Shown piece by piece: positions 18,914 through 27,600 of a DNA stretch of 64,000 nt. The stretch's first letter is position 1. Each line of letters begins with the position of its first letter. Source of the stretch: Gracilaria domingensis (lineage: Eukaryota; Rhodophyta; Florideophyceae; Gracilariales; Gracilariaceae). A model generated the notes under the pieces. That model saw only the letters and a program-made list of their open reading frames with translations. It was not told the DNA's origin and did not search any database. A program made the translations under genes and the position numbers. The stretch covers positions 16,077 through 80,076 of the forward strand of contig VCMS01000321.1 of NCBI GenBank assembly GCA_022539475.1, given 5' to 3'.

Positions 18914-19843
18914 ATGTCGAACGGATACGTGAAGGATGAGGAGCTGTGGGTGCTGTTGGAGGGGAAGGAGGTACCGCAGACGCCGTCACCAAAGCGGGAA
19001 GAGGACGTGATTACGGCGGCTGGTCGGATGTCGCAGAAGAAGGAAGTGGCTGAGGAAGGAAAGAAGTGTGAGGCGAGGAGAGGGGATGGTGATGAGGTGG
19101 AGAAGGGGGTAGAATTGGAGGTGGAGGGGGTCGCAATGGAGAGAAGGGGTGCGGTGCATCTGAGTCAGTTAGAGGTTGGAGACCAGATAGAGAGTGGGGG
19201 CGGAGAGGGTGACAGGGAGATGCGGTTTGTGGGGGAGATGAAGGCGAGGGTGGGGATGTTGGGGTTGGTGATGAAGGAGCAACTGGACGATGGAATTGTG
19301 GAGATTGTAACGGAAATGGGCGGTGTGGTGCTGAGTGGGGGTGGTAGTGGTGTTTCGGTTGAGGCGATTTCGAGCTTGCGGAATTCGTTGTCGGTATTGG
19401 GAGTGGAGATGAGAAATCATGTGTATGGGATAGTGGAGTGTGCGGGAAGGGAGGTTGGAGAGTTGCGGGAGGAGAATAGGGTTCTGAACGAGAGGTTGGA
19501 CGTGCTGGAGAAGGAGGTGAAGGAGCTGTGCAAGAGGCAAAGATTGGTGGAAGAGGAGACGGTGAAAGGAGGTGTGGAGGGAAAGACGGAGAAGGGAAGT
19601 GTGGGAAGGGTGGCGGTGCAGAAGGGGTCTCCTGTGACACCGAAGACAAAGGGTGGTGGGGTTGGGGATGGGAAGAGCCGTCTGAAGAAGAGGCGTAAGG
19701 AGATGAAGAAGGTGGTGGAGGAGGTGCCGCGGGAGGGAGTGGGAGCTCCGGTGGTGACTGGGTTTAGGAGTGCGGCGGAGGTAGCGCGGACTGCGAAGGG
19801 GATTCTGAGGGGACAGGAGGAGAGAAGGATGGGAGGGATTTGA
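18914..19843 (+). CDS. Unknown coiled-coil protein (about 309 aa)
   Basis: The first ATG in the frame is at 18914 (MSNGYVKDEELW). The protein is rich in Gly, Glu, Val and Lys. Around residues 180-225 it has a strong coiled coil (ELREENRVLNERLDVLEKEV), followed by a basic stretch (GKSRLKKRRKEMKK). No catalytic motif is visible. The DNA is extremely purine-rich (G-rich) on this strand, which makes the opposite strand open too, so an artefact must be considered. The start context and heptads favour this strand. It may be the assembly domain of a mobile-element protein, but nothing proves that. Confidence 0.38.
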   Translation: MSNGYVKDEELWVLLEGKEVPQTPSPKREEDVITAAGRMSQKKEVAEEGKKCEARRGDGDEVEKGVELEVEGVAMERRGAVHLSQLEVGDQIESGGGEGDREMRFVGEMKARVGMLGLVMKEQLDDGIVEIVTEMGGVVLSGGGSGVSVEAISSLRNSLSVLGVEMRNHVYGIVECAGREVGELREENRVLNERLDVLEKEVKELCKRQRLVEEETVKGGVEGKTEKGSVGRVAVQKGSPVTPKTKGGGVGDGKSRLKKRRKEMKKVVEEVPREGVGAPVVTGFRSAAEVARTAKGILRGQEERRMGGI

Positions 19844-20114
19844 AGCCGTTTTGGGGCGAGGCGGGTATACGAGAAGGGGGAGAGTTGTGCACCTGACTTC
19901 TACAAAATGAACGCGTGATGGGCGAGAAATGCGTAAATAGCGGGGGTGGTGTGGACTGGGAAGAAGTGATGGGATGATTGAGGTGGGATGAGTTGCGATT
20001 GGCATTGCAACATGGGAGAAAATGGAAACGCAAACTAGCACGAGTGCAGTTTTGAGAGAGGGTCGCGGAAAAGAGTGAATGGGGTGGTGCGGCGAAGTAG
20101 AACCTCTACAAAAA

Positions 20115-21680
20115 CTAGGGGACCCAAGCACTAAACTGCGCGAAATGGAATTTAATATTCCAAAATTTCTTAATTTTTTGAGTGCCAGCCTCTGCTACCC
20201 CCTCGCGCGCCCCAAATAGCCCCAAAACTAGCTTAGTTTCCAAAGCGAACAGACTATATTCCACTTTGCAGAACACAGACGCAGATACGATGATTTGCTC
20301 GACCGTCTCCAGACGGGTAGCCAGGCGGTCCAGGCGTGCGGCAGCCTGTTCGTGCAGACCAGCCGACACCTGTCGGTGTTCCATAATCTGGTTGACATCA
20401 GACCGTAAAACACGGACGTCGCTCGAAACATCCCGGACACCGGCTTCATCGAGCCGTTGCCGGAGTTTCGTAATATCCCGGATGAGGCCCACTTGGGAGT
20501 TCTGCAGGATGCGAACCTGAGCCTCTAATTCACGGAGGGTATACTCGTCGGACCGCGACGACATAACGTCAACCGCTGCGGCGGCATCAGCCGCAGGTGC
20601 GGTTTCAGTTGGCCCACGAGTGGGTGGGGTCCCGTTATCAGAACGGCGGCCCCGGGAAGCCGGTTTCGGGTCGCCATTGCCTGGGACCTCCAGTGCGTCC
20701 TTCGGCAACGGAGGCAAACTTGCCGGCAAGCCGTACGAACCGGGCACAGAAGCGGCACGTGGCGCGCCACTCCTGCGACGGGACGACATCGTTCACCGAC
20801 ACAGTCGGCCAATGGGCAACCAAAACAACTTCCGAAAACGGACAATGAGAGAACCGTAAGAACGGATATTCCCAACTATCTGGGCTCCAAACAAATGAAC
20901 CAACTCCAACGAACGTTGGCCAATTAAGCCGATTCTAGGTCGGGAGACCAGTTTGTGGTGCAAAACCCTCGACGGGAAAACAACAAGCCGCGTCGCGGAC
21001 GAGCACCTCAGGGTGTTCAGGCCCTGCTCCCTGTGAAGGGCAGTCGAGCGGCAGAACCCTCCGATAGGGCCAACACGAGCCGGGTGTAAATCCGGGTGGC
21101 CCCGATCTGGGCGTGCAGTCGGAGGTAGAAGGGGCAGAATCGGCGTAGGTATCCGGATGGTTCCGGCGAGCCACAGCGAGTGGGGGTATCCAGCCCAACG
21201 GTATGGGACGACAAAAGATTAACAAACGAGCCGCACTGCGGGGCACTGACTCGCGATAAGCGGGAAAACTCTCGAGACAAATGGGACAAACCTACAATGT
21301 AGGGCAGAGTAGTGAAAGCCGTAAGACGGAAATGAAAACAATAAAATGGATAAGAAAAGTGCCGTGACGACGGATTAGTACTCCTCAGGGACGGAGGTTG
21401 GTTGATCAGCCCGGAATTGCGGCGGTATTCCCCCAGGATGGGGCTGGTGACCGTGCGCAAGCGGCAAGAAGATCAGAGCCAAAGGCCTCGTTGAGGTTTA
21501 CTGAGTGAAGCTGGCGCGCAGTCGGCACACCTAAGTACTGTGGAGGCCGAGGCGTGCCAGTGTAAATTCCTAAAATATTAGGCAAAATAAATTACTAATT
21601 CTAAGAAATGTGCCAGCAGGCCGGGGTCCAGCAATGGACACCCGGTGCATAATATGCACTGTAAAATGCGCATAATATTG
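20115..21680 (-). mobile_element. Probable retroelement fossil (LTR-like 5' part), fragmentary
   Basis: Read on the minus strand, about 900 bp of non-coding sequence (21680 to about 20790) is followed by an ATG at 20789 opening a Ser/Arg/Pro-rich protein with a coiled coil (LRELEAQVRILQNSQ). This is the layout of a terminal repeat and leader followed by a gag-like gene, but no polymerase or integrase follows, so only a 5' fragment is present. The family cannot be assigned. It looks broken. Its right limit falls where homology to the GDT1-like gene begins. Confidence 0.33.
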
Positions 21681-21687
21681 GCGCAAT

Positions 21688-22266
21688 TTGCACTACATTA
21701 TGGGCATGAAACATGATCCATTTTTTGTTTTCCTGGGAGCGTTTGCTGCTTTGACTGTCATGACCTTCATTGCATGCTTCTTGGGGCAGTTGATGCAGTA
21801 CTTATCATCCACCGTTACACATTATTCTTCCATCGCATTGTTTGCTTTCTTCGGATTGCAAATGATCCTACAAGCCAGAAATTTGAGTGATACTCCCGGC
21901 ACGGGCGGAGGCGAACGCGCGGACGCTGAAGAATTGGTTGCACAGACGACGGTAGCCAAGTTGCAAAGTCCATTGTCTGTTCTGGCCAAGGCAAGCTCGC
22001 TCATATTTGTGGCGGAGTGGTGTGATCGAATGATTACTACAATGGCACTGGCAGTCGGCGGAAATGTCGTGGTGGCTATTGGCGGTGCTACATTAGCAAA
22101 CGTGGTGTTCACGGGAATGGCGGTTTGTGCGGCTATGTTGGTGGCAAGTGCCATCTCCGAGAGAATGGCTGCACTTGTCGCGGGCATGTTGTTCGAGTTC
22201 TTTGCCGTGTTTACGTATTTGGATGGGCCAGAAGGCCAATATCAAAATGCGCTCTTTACCCGTTAG
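21688..22266 (+). pseudogene. GDT1/UPF0016 family membrane protein lacking its N-terminal half
   Basis: The sequence MGMKHDPFFVFLGAFAALTV matches the stretch after the first signature in GDT1-type cation/proton exchangers, which move Mn2+ or Ca2+ at Golgi or plastid membranes. A later helix carries the second signature as FVAEWCDRM, where the family has E-x-G-D-R/K-S/T, so the Gly and the Ser/Thr are substituted. The first E-x-G-D-K-T signature and any signal peptide are absent: homology begins at about 21696, immediately after the repeat-like sequence. No upstream ATG or obvious splice acceptor exists within 80 bp. Either this is a truncated copy or the 5' exons lie beyond an insertion. About four to five membrane helices remain. 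Confidence 0.6.
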
Positions 22267-22683
22267 TACAATGACATCGTAAGGTGTGCTGCTATCCGAT
22301 GGTAAGAACGGAGGCGGCAGGAAGGCGCCAAATGGTTACGGCAGCGAGTATTTGATTTGCTGCTGCTGTTAGAGTGGCTACGGGTTGTGGGCTGAGTAGG
22401 CTGACACTTTCGGGATTTATGACGACAATATGCATTCTCCGATGGCTTCCTATCTACTCTCTCGTGAGAAGGCGCTTCAAAAAGACAAAAAGAGTAACCA
22501 AAATCAGCAGATAGCGATAGAGAGGAAGAGTGAGCGTATGAGGCGAAAGCGAGGGGAGGAACGTTTTCGAAGCGGTTGTACCTCAACTGTTCGGCTAGTG
22601 GAACACACGAAATGGTGGAATTCGTATATGGTTTGGGGAGTATTTAAGAACTAGGAGAGACTAAGGAGGATTTGATTCTAACA
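22267..22683. other. Intergenic or intronic, nothing assigned
   Basis: About 420 bp between the GDT1-like gene and the next exon. A short + frame (22430-22654, Lys/Arg-rich) is open but has no protein character I trust. It could contain upstream exons of the gene ending at 23077. Confidence 0.3.
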
Positions 22684-23077
22684 GGACGCACATACGCGTT
22701 GTAGCATCGGACAGTCGGGAGAAGCCATTAAATTACGGAGTGGTGTTTATGGGAATGTGATCTTCCATCAGCTCGGGCCTCGAAGAGGAGAAGAATACCG
22801 GGTGAAGTTACGTGTGAGCTTGAAACAGAAGCCATTCGGGAGAAAGCTTTGGTTGTACGAAAGCGGGTTCAGAGGGTATGACCCGGCCCGGTTCCGGATG
22901 CAAAAGCTGGTGCTCGCCAAAACGAGGGACGAAATTGGGCTCGATCTGAGGTATGTGCATGCTGCATCAGCACTAGAGACTATAAGAGTGACGATCGCTA
23001 CACATGCCTTTTCCGACAGCAAAGTACGAACCACAATGTACCAAGAACTGCCTGAGGGAGACTACATATCTTTCTAA
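22684..23077 (+). CDS. Probable terminal exon of an unknown gene
   Basis: The frame is open from just after a good acceptor (GATTCTAACAG, ending at 22684) to TAA at 23077, about 130 codons. It reads GEEYRVKLRVSLKQKPFGRK, then RYVHAASALETIRVTIATHA. There is no ATG near the acceptor, so upstream exons are expected. I recognise no domain; the alternating hydrophobic pattern suggests beta strands. The acceptor position is approximate. Confidence 0.35.
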
Positions 23078-23220
23078 TTGTAGTGCAATAGAAAGAGTTA
23101 ATGCTGGCGTTGGATTGTGATGCGGTGAATACCATTCGAGATAAAGGGATACGTAGGCAAGATTGAAGAGGTTTTATTTCTGAGTTTCAGGCTATACAAC
23201 ACGAGAACTTATGCTATGAG

Positions 23221-23633
23221 CTATTTAGATAAAGAAATATGTTTATTCGTTTTGTTCAAGTTAGACCTGATCTTATTCTTCGAGTTTTGCAGCGAGTGAT
23301 CTTTCTCACATTGGTTCATGAACTTCGTTTTCTCTCCAGCGTTGTCGTTTCTAGAGCACAACATTTAGATTGTTAGTTTAGCATGGTAAAGAAGAACTTG
23401 AGACCACATTCATTGAAAACTTACTGTGAAACATGCAGACACCCGCCTTCCAAATGACACTTGGTTGACAAGATCTTGTTCTGACATTTGCACCTGTGAT
23501 TAGTAAGGAACCCAGGTGTGTTCAAGGGACTGTTGGCTGGAACGAGCGGGTTCGTGATAGATAAAAGTCTTGTTCTGGATTCAATATGATTTGACTGGTG
23601 CTGTTGCTCGTCTGAGGTAGTTATATTTTGCAT
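23221..23633 (-). CDS. Small two-exon gene encoding a Cys-containing protein (about 112 aa)
   Basis: ATG 23633 starts exon 1 (23633-23425). A consensus GTAAGT donor follows at 23424 and a CTCTAG acceptor ends the 74-nt intron at 23351. Exon 2 (23350-23221) continues in frame to TAG. The protein is polar with a Cys cluster (CKCQNKILSTKCHLEGGC) near the splice junction and one later Cys. No family is recognised and no signal peptide is seen. The clean intron and preserved frame support a real gene; the low complexity of exon 2 (Asn/Lys-rich) weakens it. Confidence 0.42.
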
Positions 23634-24615
23634 GGTGAGGATGCAATATTGCGAAAACGATCAAGAGCTTGGAGAAGATGGATGAAGACAAAAGGATGTG
23701 AAAGATGGGAATGAGTTTCACGATTGTATAGCGTGCTAGAGCTGAAGCTAGTTCAAAACTACACAGTTCAAACTTTCATCTACAGTGTATGTGTGTTTCA
23801 AGTTGTGTCAAGCAAACAGTTTGCAACAGTGTTGTTTAACTTTCATAACGTTGTCTTGCTATTGGTGAAGCAAGTGACGTAACGAAAGGTAGAGTTACTC
23901 TGTATATGCATGACTTCGGAAAGACTGTGACAAGTTTTTAATCTTTTCTCAAATAGAAGAACATTGTGACAGACGAATGTAACAGACAAAGTTTTTGTCT
24001 TCAAGGGTGTCACGAGGGGGGTTGATGAGAAACTTTTTTCAAGTTGTGCAACACTGCTGCACACTGTGCAGCAGGATCTTTGGACCGGACTCTGAAAGTA
24101 TGGCACTCTTACAGTATCCCGTCGGGCCGTACGTCTGGGTTGCCTCTGAGGACCGCAGACCGTCATGAGTTCCCTGGGGGCATGGTAATGCACCGTGCTA
24201 CAACACATTTCTTCGGTCAAAAGCGAAAATTGAGAACACTAATTAATAATTAGGGAAGTCTTCAGATTTACAATTACAATTATAATCTGGAGTCACGGAG
24301 CAACAACCCTATCCTCATCATCCCCGCGCTGACATGCAATGATTTCCAATTCTGCAACCTTTGATAGCACGAAGGTAGCCCTCTACCAGGGGTAAGACAT
24401 AAATGGTATACCAACCCAAAGATATCCCATGGGTGAAGTGTCAGTTCCGACACCCTGCTTGCGCATCGAACGGTGATTCCATTCGCACACAACTTGTGCA
24501 TTTCTCACAGCTTTGACCAGTCGCAACATCTCTGCTCTTGCAGCTAGCTAACTTCGGAACGTCGAGCCCGTCTTTCAGTTCCTCTCTCTCTGTTACTTAT
24601 ACTCACCGTGTCAGA
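23634..24615. other. Intergenic region upstream of SAC3
   Basis: Nearly 1 kb between the small minus-strand gene and SAC3. Short open frames on both strands (for example 24220-23843) have no recognisable content. No RNA gene or repeat is evident. The SAC3 promoter is expected in the last 200 bp; a TTG-initiated extension of the SAC3 frame (from 24538) is not supported because ATG 24616 is the first good start. Confidence 0.4.
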
Positions 24616-27600
24616 ATGGAGTCCAGAAGAACCGGCCGCAGAGAGAACTCCTCGTGGTTCAGTGGAAACCATCACGCGTCTGGTTCCGTGTATGATGAAG
24701 AAGCGGAAGACCCGTTCGCCGACGATATCGCGCCAGCCTACACCCAAGGGTGGCGCGGCGAACGTCGACCACAGCAAGGATCGAATGCATTTTCATGGCC
24801 GAATCCTCCTGAGACGGCCCCTCAAGATGTGTTTGATTCTCTTCGCTTTGAGGACCCTTTTGTTGAGGCACGCGCGCGAAACCGCGCACAAGTCGCATCG
24901 AGCAACCCGTGGCAAACAGCAAGCGCTCCTGTTTCTGCCGCCCCCAACTCTTTTGCCTCCCATCTGTTCCAAAGCATAAATTCTGGAGCGGCGAATACCT
25001 TTCCTGCTGCCGCGCCACAAGATGTGTTCCAAACGAACGCTACGGATTTCGCACCGCAGGAAGCGACTGATTTCGCCAGTACCCCTGTGGGTGCGGGTTT
25101 TTCATCCCCCAATATGAGCGATTCTTCTAAACCTCCGAAATACCCCTTCAGGAATCACCGTGGTCAACCTGCATCTTCGTCCGAAACGCCACAGATAAAC
25201 CACGGATTGGCACCCCGTAAGCAGTTTACCCCACTTGGAAATGCAGCGGAAACCGACGAGGTTGAAGAATGGTCAGCCCAAAGAGAAGAGCATGCTACCC
25301 GTCGATCTGGGAGAGGAATTGATGCTGACAGGAAGAACAAGGCCCCCGAATTTCATGGTGATCTTGTGTCATTGTTCATCAGATCGGTCCCAGTCGCTTT
25401 GTTTTCGACACGCGCGGTGACTGAGCATTTCGAGCGGCTTCCAGTAACTGTGACTAACGTGAGTTTAAGGGGCTCTAAACAGATGGACTCCAATCGAACT
25501 GCTGTTGTTACCTTCGAATCCGAACGACAAGCATCTGTCGCGCACAAAAGAGGTCGCAGATACAATGGAACACAACTGGATATACAGTTCTATGAGCCCT
25601 ACGGAGCAAAAAAGCCCAAACAGAGCCACGAGCTGAAACCGTCAAAGGAGCCAACTGCGAGGGTGCTTTGTTCATATGTTCCCAGGAGAATTCGGACAGG
25701 CTGGCAAATGAAGCGTTTGCTTGAGAAGTATTCAGATAGCATTTCTCTCGTGGAACTAGCCGAACACCGTGTTCCGGGCGGAACGCAAATGATTGCAATC
25801 GTTACTTTTTGGAGTGAAGGAGCGGCGGAAGCAATGGTGAGGAGACAACCTCGGTACGGCAACAAGATACTTCCGCTTTCTTACTTGGAGGAAGAGAAGC
25901 ATGAATTTGGTAGTACGGCGAGAAAGATCGAGCCAGAAGAGAGTCCAGTGCGCAAAGCCTTCCCGAAGGAAGCGAAGCAAATGACTGAACAGGAACGACT
26001 GCGGGAAATGGAACAACTTCGAAGGGAGATTGCGATAATTGAAGAAAAGAAACGACAACAAGAATTTCGCGAAGAGCAAAAGCGTTTGCAGAAACAGAAG
26101 CATACGAGTAGCTCTCGAGAACCGCACGAAAGACTGCAATCTAATACAGATCAAAGAAAAGTGGATGCAAGGCTTTCAAAGTATGGCTCACAAAAAGCAT
26201 TCACCGAACTGCCGAAAGCCAATGAATCTAAGGGTGAGCATTGGCGAAAGGTTGGGCAAAAGATGGATATACAAGATGCGAAACAATTTGTAGGAGTGTG
26301 TCTTGACATGTGCCCGTTATCAGAGTTCGAATCTCGAGTTGAGCAACGAGACATCTCTCCTTTTGAGCTGATAAGCGGTCCCGGATCTGAACCTGATTCT
26401 AGGAAAGCAGTCAAGAAGTACCGACGCTCAGCCGCCATAAGTGAAGAACAGAAACCAGAAGAAGTGCGGCCGCCCGATGTTTTAGCAAGGACCATGGATC
26501 ACTTGAAGAAGGTATGCGACTCTAAACAAGCAGAGTTCTATGAGATACACAACTTTGTGAGAGACAGAACAAGATCCATTCGACAAGATTTCACGTTACA
26601 AGGGGTTCGAGACGATTGCTGCATCAAAATCCATGAAGAAAGCGTTCGCTTTCATATCATGTCAGAGCACCGATTGTTTGGAACAAATCCCGCAAGGTTC
26701 TCGTCAAAGCAGAATCTGGAGCAGCTTGATAAGTGTTTGATTTCACTTCGGGAGATGTATGACTTGCGCAGAGAGCAGAACTTGCAAACATCCCCAAATG
26801 AACCAGAAATGCAAGCATACTATATCTTGACGCAAATGTCCGACCCACAGACTTGTGTTCAACTCTGGACGGGCTTCGCGAAAGATGTCCGTCGTAGCCG
26901 CCCTGTAAGATTTGCCCTGGAAGTCGTCAAAGCTGCCGGGGGACAGTTTGCTAATCCCGTCAAATTCTTCTCTTGCGTTCAGCGGGCCCCATATCTAACC
27001 GCATGTCTCATGCACTCCAGATTCACTCCAATGAGGGTACAAGCTCTTCGGTTGCTGAATTCTACGTATGGTAGCACTAGTAGTCGGGATGAGATTGCAA
27101 TTGATACTTTAGCCAAGCAGTTATGCTTTGAGGATGAACAAGAAGCTCGGCAGTTTTGCGAATTATTGGGCTTCGAAGTTCTTTCTTCGATACGAGAGGA
27201 AGCATCTCAGGAAGTAATTGCACCGCCATGCAGAGATTTTGACACTACCCGAGCCTCCCTGTTCAAATCGAAAAGGTCAGATAAGGTTATCGAGCCTAAA
27301 GCATGCCAACTTTCCCCGTCTGAGATTATCGACGGAGCAGCACACCATGCATTCATGGACGAGTCCCAGGATGCTGGTAACGCAAGTCGCGTGAGCGAAA
27401 AGATTACTCACTCAGAGGACTCGAAGATTCAGGAAGAGGTGTCTAATCGACGAGATCATGTACTTGGAGTCAATACACCGACAAAAGAGGATATTTTCAT
27501 GCGTGTATCAAACGCTGGAACGAAGGCATCTGAGATCAACACCCAGGCTTCAGCTGAGCAACATCAGCTATTTGAAACCCAAGTTCCGGGTAAAGGAGAA

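Noticed and set aside
19011-20131. Pro/Ser/His-rich minus-strand frames
   Set aside because: They are the complement of the purine-rich coiled-coil gene and are open only because of composition.
21017-21460. 147-codon minus-strand frame in the retroelement-like fossil
   Set aside because: No domain or coding character; it lies in the leader or terminal-repeat region.
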